Assembly: GCA_947643615.1 (NCBI GenBank)
Contig: CANRWO010000003.1
Coordinates: 1-64,000 of the forward strand
Direction of reading: 5' to 3'
Source: an uncultured Lachnospiraceae bacterium
GTDB taxonomy: Bacteria; Bacillota; Clostridia; Lachnospirales; Lachnospiraceae
Length of the DNA stretch: 64,000 bases
Shown: piece after piece, positions 34,424 to 43,431 of the stretch
Layout: every line of letters starts with the position of its first letter
Position numbering within the stretch: the first letter of the stretch is position 1
Made by a program: the position numbers and the translations under genes
Notes under the pieces: generated by a model
Databases searched by the model: none
Told to the model about the DNA's origin: nothing
Seen by the model: the letters and a program-made list of their open reading frames with translations, nothing else

Positions 34424-35275
34424 ATGCCTACCGTAAGAGGGAAAAAACGACATGATATCGACAGAATAGTCGTCACAAAGGGAAAACGGGGAGATTTCTC
34501 TCCCAAACAATCCGACCACAGCCACGGCTATTATGAAATTTTCTTCCTGCTGTCAGGGAAATGCCGTTTTCTCTTAAAGGACACCGTATACTACCTTGAG
34601 AAAGGCGACCTGGTCTTTATCGTACCCGGCGAACTACATCACGCGGTTTACTCGGCGGAAGGGAATTGTGAAATTTTGATGGTCTATTTCAAAAGGGAAC
34701 ATATCAACTGGAATATGCTCTCTACCCCCAAAATCTCCTTTACCCCCCAGGAGACCCTGCATTCCTTCATGGGAAGCATCCCGGTACTCTACCAGGAGTA
34801 TTTCGTAAATTTGTTGACCCGGATGCTGGCTGAAAATGCGGAAATAGACGAGTATTCCGCCAGTTTTATGAGATGTTACCTCCATGAGGCGCTGCTGATG
34901 CTGATGCGCTATTCCGTGATGAACGAGGAAGAGCCTCAGCTCTTAAATTCCCGGGATGCGGATATCCTGCTGGCCACAAAATACATTTATAAAAACTACC
35001 GGAAACCGCTCTCCCTGGACGAAGTATCGGCCCAGGCTGCCCTAAGTCCCACCTACTTCAGCAAGAAGTTCAAGCAGGTGACCGGCATGGGATTTAAGGA
35101 ATACCTCAATTTCGTTCGTTTAAAGCATGCCCAGACCGCCCTTCTCACCACCACCAGCACCATCACGGACATTGCACTGGAAAACGGTTTTAATGACAGC
35201 AATTATTTTAAAGACCTTTTCAAAAAAATGTACGGGAAATCCCCTCGGGAATTCCGGAAACACCCGGAAGATTGA
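34424..35275 (+). CDS. AraC-family regulator with cupin sensor
   Basis: 283 aa from ATG 34424, 6 nt after AAGGAG (a GTG two codons upstream is weaker). The N-terminal cupin has HSHGYYEIFFLLSGKCRF and a metal-type pattern GELHHAVYS (~28-75). The C-terminal AraC domain has LSPTYFSKKFKQVTGMGFKE and IALENGFNDSNYFKDLFKKM. It is a monocistronic gene next to the uxa block, so a role in pectin or related sugar use is plausible but not shown. Confidence 0.88.
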   Translation: MPTVRGKKRHDIDRIVVTKGKRGDFSPKQSDHSHGYYEIFFLLSGKCRFLLKDTVYYLEKGDLVFIVPGELHHAVYSAEGNCEILMVYFKREHINWNMLSTPKISFTPQETLHSFMGSIPVLYQEYFVNLLTRMLAENAEIDEYSASFMRCYLHEALLMLMRYSVMNEEEPQLLNSRDADILLATKYIYKNYRKPLSLDEVSAQAALSPTYFSKKFKQVTGMGFKEYLNFVRLKHAQTALLTTTSTITDIALENGFNDSNYFKDLFKKMYGKSPREFRKHPED

Positions 35276-35311
35276 CCGGAAAGCTGCACCTGCAATCGTA
35301 CTTTAGCGCTG

Positions 35312-35340
35312 TTGATTTGCACAAATTTTTATGTTATACT
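35312..35340 (+). promoter_or_regulatory. promoter of the chemoreceptor gene
   Basis: TTGATT (35312-35317), 17-bp spacer, TATACT (35335-35340). The ATG is 46 nt downstream, after GGAGGGAG. Confidence 0.7.
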
Positions 35341-35385
35341 ACAAAAACAATATAGAATATTAAATCTTATATGGAGGGAGTTATC

Positions 35386-37413
35386 ATGAAATTCCTCATG
35401 AACCAAAGACTGGCAACACGCATCGGCATCTTCACCACAGTGATAACTTTGGCAGGGATGCTTCTCCTCTGGCTCTTCGTATCCGACAGCGCCGCTTCCA
35501 CTGTAAAAAAAGATATTACAAACCAAATGACGGATGCAGTAGAGTCCAGGGCCTCTATCATTAACGATTATGTGGCCTCTGCAGAAGAGTACGTCACCGC
35601 CTTTGCACTGGGGCGGGAGGTACGGGACCTGCTTCTTTCCCCGGATGACCCGGAACTGTTAAAAGAGGTTCAGAGCTATACGGAAAATTTTGCCGCTGTC
35701 AACGGCACCTTTGAGGGTCTCTATATTGCCACACCCCAAACCCATGTCCTCACACACACCTCCCCAAGCGCCATTGGGATGACCACCAGGACAGGGGATT
35801 CTCTGGCTACATTCCAAAACACTATTTTGAACAAGCAGCAGCTCACCAATCTTGGGATCATGAAATCTCCCGGCACCGGAAGTATGATCCTGTCCATGTA
35901 CTGCCCCATTTTTGAGGGCCAGGACTGCATCGGTTATGTGGGCGCCGGCGTATATGCAAGCCGGCTGATGGATGTCCTTTTGGGATTGGACATCAAGGGA
36001 CTTCCCAACACCGAATACGCCTTCCTGAATGCGGAGACGGGCGTATACCTGTATCACCAGGATGAAGAACTGCTGAACACCGAAACAGAAGACAGCGGGT
36101 ATCTGGAAATCATCCGCCGGGTCAAAGAAAGCGGAGATACCCAGGCCAATACATACTTTTACCAGGACGACAACGGAGTGGATCAGCTCATCGTCTATAA
36201 GTACTTAAAAGACAGGGATTGGGTTTTTATGGTCCGGGACAGCGCCTCTGAAGTTTACAGCGCCGTATCATCCGTACGGGTCATTGTGGGCGTTATGTGT
36301 GCTGCGGTTGCAATCACCGTTATCCTTGTGACGCTGTTCATCCTGCACCGCCAGGGCAGGGAACTTATGGCTGTAGAAAGCGCCATCAGCCACCTGGGCA
36401 ATCTGGACCTTTCCGCCGACCAGGAATTAGAACCCTTTTACGGACGGCATGACGAGATCGGACTCATTGCACAGGCCACACACAACATGTGTACCTGTCT
36501 GCAGAAAACCATTGAAGATATGGGGCGGATCTTAGGCGAGATGGCAGATGGCAATATTGCGGTAGATGTGGAAGTAAATGAAAGATACTACATCGGTGAT
36601 TTCAACGTACTGTCCAAAAGCCTGAAAACAATCCGGTCTAACCTCATGCATGTAATGCACGAAATTTCCGGCGTTGCCAACCAGGTGAATACAAGCGCCT
36701 ATCAAGTATCTACCGGAATGCAGGCCCTTTCCCAGGGAAGCATGGAACAATCTGCATCCATCGACGGGCTTGTGTCCCATATGTCGGAACTTACGGAACA
36801 GATCAACGGCAGCGCCGTACGCTGCGGCGATGCCAGTGAGCTGGTAGATAAAGCCAACGGCTATGCTTCAGAAGCAGATATGAAGATGGCACAGCTCATA
36901 TCTGCCACCAGGAATATCGACCAGTCTTCCGTCAAGATCGGAGGTATCATAAAAACAATAGAAGATATTGCTTTCCAGACCAATGTGCTGGCATTGAACG
37001 CGTCTGTCGAAGCAGGCCGCGCCGGCGCTTCCGGGAAAGGTTTTTCCGTGGTAGCCGATGAGGTTCGAAACCTGGCTGCAAAGTCTGCCGAAGCCGCACA
37101 AAATACAAGCGTACTGATTGGACAATCCATCCAGAACGCCAAAACGGGAACCGAGTCTACAGATCTCGCTATCTCAGCAATGCGGATCATCAATGACTGC
37201 ATACAGTCCATCAAGACTTTGATGGACGAAATAGCGCTGGCCAGCGTCCGGCAGTCTGAAATGGTAGCTTCCGTAGATAAAGGGATCAAAGAAATTTCCA
37301 GGGCGGTTCAGGCCAATTCCGCCGCTGCCGTAGAAAGCGCCGGAGTCTCAAAGGAATTGTCCGGCCAGGCCAATACCCTAAACGGGTTGATACGGCAATT
37401 CCGGATCAATTGA
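35386..37413 (+). CDS. methyl-accepting chemotaxis protein
   Basis: 675 aa from MKFLMNQRLATRIG. TM1 lies at ~11-32 and TM2 at ~303-325, with a Cache-type extracellular sensor between (~35-300). A HAMP-like linker follows, then the signalling hairpin with the conserved tip IAFQTNVLALNASVEAGRAG and GFSVVADEVRNLA. The sensor resembles Cache domains that bind small organic ligands; the ligand is not readable. No other chemotaxis genes are in the window. Confidence 0.94.
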   Translation: MKFLMNQRLATRIGIFTTVITLAGMLLLWLFVSDSAASTVKKDITNQMTDAVESRASIINDYVASAEEYVTAFALGREVRDLLLSPDDPELLKEVQSYTENFAAVNGTFEGLYIATPQTHVLTHTSPSAIGMTTRTGDSLATFQNTILNKQQLTNLGIMKSPGTGSMILSMYCPIFEGQDCIGYVGAGVYASRLMDVLLGLDIKGLPNTEYAFLNAETGVYLYHQDEELLNTETEDSGYLEIIRRVKESGDTQANTYFYQDDNGVDQLIVYKYLKDRDWVFMVRDSASEVYSAVSSVRVIVGVMCAAVAITVILVTLFILHRQGRELMAVESAISHLGNLDLSADQELEPFYGRHDEIGLIAQATHNMCTCLQKTIEDMGRILGEMADGNIAVDVEVNERYYIGDFNVLSKSLKTIRSNLMHVMHEISGVANQVNTSAYQVSTGMQALSQGSMEQSASIDGLVSHMSELTEQINGSAVRCGDASELVDKANGYASEADMKMAQLISATRNIDQSSVKIGGIIKTIEDIAFQTNVLALNASVEAGRAGASGKGFSVVADEVRNLAAKSAEAAQNTSVLIGQSIQNAKTGTESTDLAISAMRIINDCIQSIKTLMDEIALASVRQSEMVASVDKGIKEISRAVQANSAAAVESAGVSKELSGQANTLNGLIRQFRIN

Positions 37414-37435
37414 CTTTGCTTTCCACAATATATAA

Positions 37436-37519
37436 AAAAAGAATTCCTTCCTGCAGGGCATTTAAGGATGGCGCACAATGGGCTTTCCTTATGTAGCACA
37501 GCAAGAAGGAATTCTTTTT
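37436..37519. terminator. 15-bp inverted repeat with long structured loop
   Basis: AAAAAGAATTCCTTC and GAAGGAATTCTTTTT are perfect inverted copies around a 54-nt loop that itself contains TAAGGA/TCCTTA. Both strands end the stem with a T-run. It lies between convergent genes (chemoreceptor and trkA) and probably acts as a bidirectional terminator. The loop is unusually large. Confidence 0.65.
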
Positions 37520-37593
37520 ATAGCCATGGCTTTTGTCTGCTTTGTCTCCTGCAGCGTGGAAAATAAGCAAGCCGCTTCGTCCAGCTAAAACAA

Positions 37594-38235
37594 TCAGGTT
37601 ATGGCCTCTATGTCCTTGGCAGAACCCATAACCATCACGCTCTCGTCCGCTTCAAACACATGGGAGGGATGAGGCAGGGGATAAATCTGGTTTTTCTTTT
37701 TGGTAGCCATGACGCTCACATGGTATTTCGTCCGGATCGATAAATCTACCATACTCTTTCCCAGCCATTTCTTGGGCACTGCGATCTCATAAATGCCGAT
37801 TTCCGGCGTCAGCTCCACATAATCAAAAATGGTGTCGGCACCGAATTTTATGGCCAGGCGCTCTGCCACCTCACGCTCCGCATAAGAGACATAATCCGCC
37901 CCGTTCCTCAGCAGCAGCTTCTTGTGCACATCCTTTGTGGCTCTCGCCACAATATATTTGCACCCAAGATCCTTTAATAACACCGTAATCTCCAGCACCG
38001 TCTGGAATTTCTCTCCGATGGCGATCACTGCCAAGTCAAAATTGCTGATGCCCAGGGATTCCATGAACCGCTCGTCCGTGGCGTCACCGATGAGGATCTG
38101 CTGGATCATCCCCACCGCTGCATCCGCCCTCTCCTCGTCACAGTCTATAGCCATTACTTCATGGCCGTTCTGCAAAAACTTCTGGGCCATATGGCGCCCG
38201 AAACGCCCCAGGCCGATGATCAATATTGATTTCAT
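37594..38235 (-). CDS. Trk/Ktr potassium uptake regulatory subunit
   Basis: 213 aa KtrA/TrkA-type gating ring protein. RCK_N has the nucleotide-binding ILIIGLGRFGRHMAQKF and Asp of IDCDEER. RCK_C occupies ~135-213. It binds ATP/NAD(H) or c-di-AMP family ligands to gate the membrane subunit. The gene follows the trkH/ktrB-type gene by 69 bp in the same direction. Confidence 0.92.
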   Translation of the reverse strand: MKSILIIGLGRFGRHMAQKFLQNGHEVMAIDCDEERADAAVGMIQQILIGDATDERFMESLGISNFDLAVIAIGEKFQTVLEITVLLKDLGCKYIVARATKDVHKKLLLRNGADYVSYAEREVAERLAIKFGADTIFDYVELTPEIGIYEIAVPKKWLGKSMVDLSIRTKYHVSVMATKKKNQIYPLPHPSHVFEADESVMVMGSAKDIEAIT

Positions 38236-38304
38236 AATTACCTCTCTATTCCAGTCCCGAGACTGTTTCTATTTCGTTGCTCACTTCTCAATCTTCTCAC
38301 AGGA

Positions 38305-39681
38305 TTAACCTACCTGAACCTTCTCCAAAGGCAGCCTGGAATTGGTCACCCTCTTTTCCGAGGAGAAGGCCAGCAGCATGGTGATGGATCCCACTCTCCC
38401 GCACAGCATCAGAAAGGCCAGCAGCAGCTTGGAGACCATCCCAAGGCCCGGGGTCACTCCCAGGGTCAACCCTACGGTGGCCATAGCCGACACGGATTCA
38501 AAAAGCGCCGTCAAAAGCGGCAGATCCTCCAGCGCAGACAGGATCACGCTGACCACCGCCGTCAGCAGGAGATATGTCATAAACACACAGGAAGCCGTCC
38601 TGGTGATGCCTTCCTCCATCCTCCGCCCGAACATCTCAATATTCTTCTTCCGGCGGAAAGTAGCCAGGATGCTGATACAGAGGATCCAGAAGGTGGTGGT
38701 CTTAATACCGCCTGCCGTGGAACCCGTGGAACCGCCTATGAACATAAGGCATATCATCACGAATATCCCGCCCTCCGACATGCCCGTCAGGTCAACGGTA
38801 TTGAAGCCTGCGGTCCTTGCGCTGACCGACTGGAAAAAGCTGGCTGTCACCTTCTCCCCCACAGCCAATCCGGCGTAATCCGCCCGGTTCCACTCAAGCA
38901 GAGCCAGCACCAACGCTCCTATGAGCACCAGGCTCACACTGATGGACAGCACCATTTTACTCTGAAGCTTCAGCCTCTTCCACCGGAACTTCTGGGTCAG
39001 CAGGTCATGCCACACAAAAAAGCTCAGTCCCCCCACGAAAATCAGCAGCATGATCACCGTGCATACATACCAGTTGCCCGCCATTCCGGTAAGGGAAGAA
39101 AATTCACCCGTAGTCCCTCCCATCAGGTCAAAGCCACCGTTACAGAAGGCCGAAACCGAGTGAAATACAGAAAAGTAAATTCCCCTGCCTATCCCAAACC
39201 GGGGAATAAAGTCAAAACACAGCAAAACCGCGCCAATCCCTTCGATCAGGAAGGTCCCCAGGGCGATAAATTTTGTCATACGCACAATGCCGCCGATCTG
39301 CGGGGCCGAAATGGAATTCTGCATCAGGGAACGCTGGCTTAAATGGATTTTCTTTTTCGTCAGCACCAGAACCAGGATCGCCACAGTCATAAAGCCGATG
39401 CCGCCGATCTGTATCAACCCCAGGATAACCAACTGCCCGAAGGTGGTCCAATGGGTAAAGGTATCAAACCTCACAAGGCCGGTAACACAGGTGGCTGATG
39501 TGGCGGTAAAGAAGCAGTCGGACAAACTGCTGGAGCCTGCCCCTTTGGTGGATACGGGGAGCATCAACAGGGCCGTGCCGATCAGAATGATGGTCAAATA
39601 CCCTCCAAGAATCAGCTTCATAGGCGAGACGGCCTGCCATACATTATATTTTAAATTCGTTTTATTCCTGTTTTCTTTCAT
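38305..39681 (-). CDS. TrkH/KtrB-type potassium transporter
   Basis: 458 aa from MKENRNKTNLKYNVWQ, 6 nt after AGGGGA. A longer reading to 39777 adds 32 residues without an RBS. It contains four M1-P-M2 repeats with selectivity-loop motifs TSATCVTGLVRFDT, SVSAFCNGGFDLMG, SVSARTAGFNTVD and SVSAMATVGLTLG. It is the ion-conducting partner of the KtrA-like protein downstream. Confidence 0.93.
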   Translation of the reverse strand: MKENRNKTNLKYNVWQAVSPMKLILGGYLTIILIGTALLMLPVSTKGAGSSSLSDCFFTATSATCVTGLVRFDTFTHWTTFGQLVILGLIQIGGIGFMTVAILVLVLTKKKIHLSQRSLMQNSISAPQIGGIVRMTKFIALGTFLIEGIGAVLLCFDFIPRFGIGRGIYFSVFHSVSAFCNGGFDLMGGTTGEFSSLTGMAGNWYVCTVIMLLIFVGGLSFFVWHDLLTQKFRWKRLKLQSKMVLSISVSLVLIGALVLALLEWNRADYAGLAVGEKVTASFFQSVSARTAGFNTVDLTGMSEGGIFVMICLMFIGGSTGSTAGGIKTTTFWILCISILATFRRKKNIEMFGRRMEEGITRTASCVFMTYLLLTAVVSVILSALEDLPLLTALFESVSAMATVGLTLGVTPGLGMVSKLLLAFLMLCGRVGSITMLLAFSSEKRVTNSRLPLEKVQVG

Positions 39682-39808
39682 TTTAATCCCCTTGATCCCC
39701 AATTCTTTGCCTACCCTCAGTCCCACATTCCATAAACCAACCCCGCCGTAAACAGAAGGCTCCTCATGCCTCACCATAGGTTTACAGCGGGGTATATCAT
39801 TCCTAATG

Positions 39809-40876
39809 CTAGTATTCCATTGCTTTCTCTTCGTTATTCAGCACACGGAGAGCTCCCTGGGCCAAAGCCAGCAGTTCATCCTCGCCGGGATATACGGTGA
39901 AAGGCGCAATCCATTCCGCATGCTCCTTTAACGCGGCTACCACGTCGGCGCCGTAGGCAATTCCTCCGGTAACAATGATCCGGTCCACCTTTCCTTTCAG
40001 CACACAAGCCATGGAACCGATATCCTTGGCAACCTGGAAGATAAATGCCTCCTTTGCCTCGGCAGCCTTCTCGTTGCCCTCATTTGCCATCTTTGTGACC
40101 TCACGCATATCGTTGGTATTGAGGTAAGCGTTAAAGCCGCCCTTGCCCACAATCTTGCCGTAGATTTCCTTCTCGGTATACTTTCCGGAGAAGCACATCT
40201 TCACCAGTGCACCGCTGGGTACCGCGCCTGCCCGCTCGGGGGAGAAAGCGCCGTCGCCGTCCAATGCATTAAATACGTCTATTACCTTGCCATTCTCATG
40301 TGCTCCCACGGAAACGCCGCCGCCCATATGTACCACGATGAGACGCAGGCTTTCGTAAGGCTTTCCTGCCTCCTTGGCATATCTCTTTGCAACCGCCTTC
40401 TGGTTCAGCGCGTGGAAAATGCTGACACGGGGAAGCTCAGGCACACCGGAATACCTTGCAACGGGAATCAGTTCGTCCACCACCGTGGGATCCACAATGT
40501 AAGAAGGGACGCCGATGGAATCCGCGATTTCTTTTGCCAGTATGCCGCCCAGGTTGGATGCATGCTGCCCCTGCACACCCACTTTCAGGTCTGCCAGCAG
40601 GGCATCCGTCACCGCATATGTGCCGCCGGGAATGGGTTTTAACATACCGCCCCGTCCCACCACTACATTGAGACTCTTTAAATCAAAATTCTTAGACTCC
40701 AGCAGATCCGTAATAATCTTTCTGCGGAAATCCTTTTGATCCACAATGGTTTCGTATCTGCCGATCTCCTCTGTGGAATGTCTCAGAGTCTCCTCAAACA
40801 ATAATTTTTCATCCTCGAATACACCGATCTTTGTAGAAGTAGATCCGGGATTGATAATTAAGCTCTTTATAGACAT
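39809..40876 (-). CDS. buk: butyrate kinase
   Basis: 355 aa of the ASKHA acetate/butyrate kinase family: butyryl-phosphate + ADP to butyrate + ATP. Motifs are [15 protein letters not shown] at the N-terminus, [20 protein letters not shown] (phosphate loop) and [12 protein letters not shown] near the end. The ATG at 40876 follows AGAGG by 9 nt. An upstream in-frame ATG at 40978 also has AGGGGG before it and would add 34 residues. It lies downstream of ptb, as in clostridial ptb-buk operons. Confidence 0.95.
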   Translation of the reverse strand: MSIKSLIINPGSTSTKIGVFEDEKLLFEETLRHSTEEIGRYETIVDQKDFRRKIITDLLESKNFDLKSLNVVVGRGGMLKPIPGGTYAVTDALLADLKVGVQGQHASNLGGILAKEIADSIGVPSYIVDPTVVDELIPVARYSGVPELPRVSIFHALNQKAVAKRYAKEAGKPYESLRLIVVHMGGGVSVGAHENGKVIDVFNALDGDGAFSPERAGAVPSGALVKMCFSGKYTEKEIYGKIVGKGGFNAYLNTNDMREVTKMANEGNEKAAEAKEAFIFQVAKDIGSMACVLKGKVDRIIVTGGIAYGADVVAALKEHAEWIAPFTVYPGEDELLALAQGALRVLNNEEKAMEY

Positions 40877-41105
40877 ATTCTTTTTCCTCTCTTTGCTTTT
40901 TTTAACCTTGTCTGTGATAACCGCTTCCGTAACGTCAGAAGCCACCTCAACCGCAAACTCTATCATTTCCTCCAGCATATGTAGATCCCCCTGGAATTAC
41001 CCTGCATTTTCCATATGCCGCATTCGCGCAGGCTCCGCTTTCCTCCATGCGGCGGTGTGCCGGTAATACGCGGCACAGCCAGTCAATGACGGACTCCGCA
41101 TTCAT

Positions 41106-42029
41106 TTACCGAGCTTTTTTCATCTCCTCGGCCACAACTGCTGCCAGGGCAATGGAATTCACCTTGGTCTCAAAGGTGTCGGAACGGCTGGTAAGGATCA
41201 CGGGAACCTTCGTGCCGGTGAGGATACAGCCGTTCTTCAGGCCGGGCACGGTATGTACCAGACATTTATATACCAGGTTGCCTGCATGGATATCGGGGAA
41301 CAACAGCACATCCGCATCCCCCTGTATCTTCCGGTCAGTGGCTCCCTTATGCTTTGCAGCCTCCGCATCAATGGCAAGGTCCAGGGAAAGAGGGCCGTCC
41401 ACGATACAGCCTGTGATCTTCCCTTCCTCACACATTTTCGTAAGCTCCTCCGCATCCAGTGTCACCGGCATCTTGGGGTTCACCACTTCCACGGCCGCCA
41501 GGGGCGCTACCTTAGGCTCCTCCACGCCGCAGGCCTTGCAGACGGGAAGCGTATTGTTGATAATGCTGACCTTATCCTCCAGAGTGGGATAAGTCATAAA
41601 TGCCACATCCGTCAGGAACAGAAGCCTGTCAATGCCGGGAACCTCAAACACACACACATGGGAAAGGGTTCCGCCGGTGCGTAGGCCCACTTCCTTATCC
41701 AGGACGCTCTTCAGGAAATTCTTGGAGTCGATGAGTCCCTTCATATACATATCGGCCTTACCCTCATGGGCAAGCTTTACCGCCTTCAAAGAAGCCTGGA
41801 TCATATCCGGTTCGTCTATGATCTCATATCCCTCCAGATCCATATCGATGGAAGCGGCAATCTCCCGGATCTTCGCCTCGTCTCCCACCAGGATGGCATC
41901 GGCAATGCCCTTCGCCTTAGCCTCCTTGACTGCCTCCAGCACAGCGGAATCCTGGGCCACGGATACGGCCACCGTTTTCTTCCCGCATTCTTTTACTTTA
42001 CTGATGATTTCGTCAAATCCCTTGTTCAT
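41106..42029 (-). CDS. ptb: phosphate butyryltransferase
   Basis: 307 aa, converts butyryl-CoA and phosphate to butyryl-phosphate. The start MNKGFDEIISKVKECGKKTV follows a weak RBS. Motifs of the phosphotransacylase family are SHVCVFEVPGIDRLLFLTDVA and LLFPDIHAGNLVYKCL near the C-terminus. With buk it forms the substrate-level phosphorylation branch of butyrate production. Use on branched acyl-CoAs is also possible. Confidence 0.95.
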   Translation of the reverse strand: MNKGFDEIISKVKECGKKTVAVSVAQDSAVLEAVKEAKAKGIADAILVGDEAKIREIAASIDMDLEGYEIIDEPDMIQASLKAVKLAHEGKADMYMKGLIDSKNFLKSVLDKEVGLRTGGTLSHVCVFEVPGIDRLLFLTDVAFMTYPTLEDKVSIINNTLPVCKACGVEEPKVAPLAAVEVVNPKMPVTLDAEELTKMCEEGKITGCIVDGPLSLDLAIDAEAAKHKGATDRKIQGDADVLLFPDIHAGNLVYKCLVHTVPGLKNGCILTGTKVPVILTSRSDTFETKVNSIALAAVVAEEMKKAR

Positions 42030-42171
42030 CTTAAAACAACCCGCCTTCCCATAATTTTTGCCAGAGAAAACTCCCGATAAAGCTCCCTCTGTTTCAGTAC
42101 TATAATCGTTAAAATAATAACACAATCTGCCATAAAATGCAACGCCGCATTTGTATTCTGTCATACATAAG

Positions 42172-42336
42172 GTAACAGTTCAGCCAGTCCATGTAAAGTG
42201 CGGAAAATCGTGCTTGCACGAGTTTTACGTACTTTATATGGACTGAGGGAGCGCCATTTCATGAGTAAAGTAAGCTGCGAAGCAGCGGAAAGCGCCACAG
42301 GCGCGGCTTTACGAATGGCGCGGGCTGAACTGTTAC
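42172..42336 (+). repeat. 165-bp structured element, copy A, with tiny ORF
   Basis: The 14-bp ends GTAACAGTTCAGCC / GGCTGAACTGTTAC are perfect inverted repeats. The left arm is a 14-bp hairpin (42186-42199 with 42231-42244) capped by CGTGC-TT-GCACG. The right arm is a branched stem: GCGCCATT/AATGGCGC enclosing GTAAAG/CTTTAC, CTGC/GCAG and GCGCC/GGCGC. An AGGGAG lies 9 nt before an ATG at 42261 that opens MSKVSCEAAESATGAALRMA. It shares fold, length and core with the copy at 49154. It occupies the gap between ptb and the nitroreductase gene. Confidence 0.75.
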
Positions 42337-42386
42337 TACATAAGTGTCAGTATCCCTTATACACGACCTCCCACACGGAATAGCCT

Positions 42387-43082
42387 CTATGCCCTCCATT
42401 CTACCACTTCCCGCATCTCCTTCCTTGCCCTGGCCGGAGGATTCTCATCCCCATACCCTAATGCCATGGCGGCATAGGGTTCGCCTTCCGCCCCCAGCCA
42501 GTCCCTGATCTCCTTTTGGGCAAAAAAGGTATTGCATATCCAAAGGCTTTCCAGACCCTGCTCCCTGGCAGCCAGGGACATATTCTCCAAAGCAGCTCCT
42601 ATGGACTGGGCATTGCAGATTTCCGAAACCCTGTCATCCACCGTCATGGCGCTTCCGATTTCCTTCCCCAGGGCGTTTGACACAAAGATAACCACCGGGG
42701 CCTGCCTCATAATGCCCAGGCTATGCCATGCACCCTGCAGATACCCTGTACTCTCCGGCAGGAGAGGGTTCTCTTTCTCCCTCTCCAGGCCCTTTTCCAT
42801 CGCATCCAACGCCTCTTCTTTTGCCTTTCCCGTCGCCACCGTAAACCTCCATGGCTGCCGATTTTTAGCGGAGGGTGCGCGCATTCCCGCTTTCAAGACT
42901 TCTTCTATGGATTCATGGGGCACTTTCTCCGCCGTGTACCTGCGGATGCTCCTTCTGTCATATATGGCCTGTGTGATCCCGCCGTCCCATGGAGCCGCAT
43001 CATTTTGCAGGGTTTCCTTGACATGTTTCGCATCTTTCGGCTTATGGCCGCAAATCCCCGCCTTACCCTGGCTCTTCTCCAT
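42387..43082 (-). CDS. nitroreductase family protein
   Basis: 231 aa from MEKSQGKAGICGHKPKD, 9 nt after GGGAG. The next 50 residues upstream in frame have no RBS. FMN-binding nitroreductase signatures are YDRRSIRRYTAEKVP and APSAKNRQPWRFTV (~45-85), with IGAALENMSLAAREQGL and MALGYGDENPPARARKE at the C-terminus. These enzymes reduce nitro compounds, flavins or quinones; the substrate is unknown. It is isolated between two structured elements. Confidence 0.88.
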   Translation of the reverse strand: MEKSQGKAGICGHKPKDAKHVKETLQNDAAPWDGGITQAIYDRRSIRRYTAEKVPHESIEEVLKAGMRAPSAKNRQPWRFTVATGKAKEEALDAMEKGLEREKENPLLPESTGYLQGAWHSLGIMRQAPVVIFVSNALGKEIGSAMTVDDRVSEICNAQSIGAALENMSLAAREQGLESLWICNTFFAQKEIRDWLGAEGEPYAAMALGYGDENPPARARKEMREVVEWRA

Positions 43083-43242
43083 CTGGTTCTTCTCCCGTTT
43101 TATCAGCTGTCCGCACTCTCTCATATGTATAGGAATAGGACGCTTACTGCTTATTTGTGATATATTTAAGCTGTTACAGTCAGCATAGCATTCTGTAAAT
43201 TCAAGCATATTATCCGTTTTTATCATCACATTGTCAAGAGCC

Positions 43243-43406
43243 TAGTACAGCATTGCGTTAATCTTGAAGTAAATCAGTGCTTGATGTTTGCGTCAGCGTA
43301 AGGCGGAGGAAGGAGGCGATGCGGTGGCATCGTTGACTGACGACAACGCGGCGATGGCGTGAACAGCGAGTGCTGATTACTCAAGAATTAATGCAACGAT
43401 GTACTA
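43243..43406. repeat. 164-bp structured element, copy B
   Basis: The ends TAGTACAnC.TTGC.TTAAT and their inverse at 43387-43406 pair over ~25 bp with three mismatches. A second paired block, AATCAGTGCT (43272-43281) with AGTGCTGATT (43369-43378), pairs fully only if G-U pairs are allowed. The core holds GCGATGC/GCATCG and CGTTG/CAACG hairpins and a GGAGGAAGGAGG run. Size and layout resemble copies A and C, but the core sequence differs. Confidence 0.6.
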
Positions 43407-43431
43407 GTCAAATGAGTGTCTGCCTTTGCCA

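Noticed and set aside
42172..42336. Classical MITE or insertion-sequence remnant
   Set aside because: Terminal repeats differ between copies while staying paired within each copy, and no target duplication is visible, which does not fit a simple transposon end.
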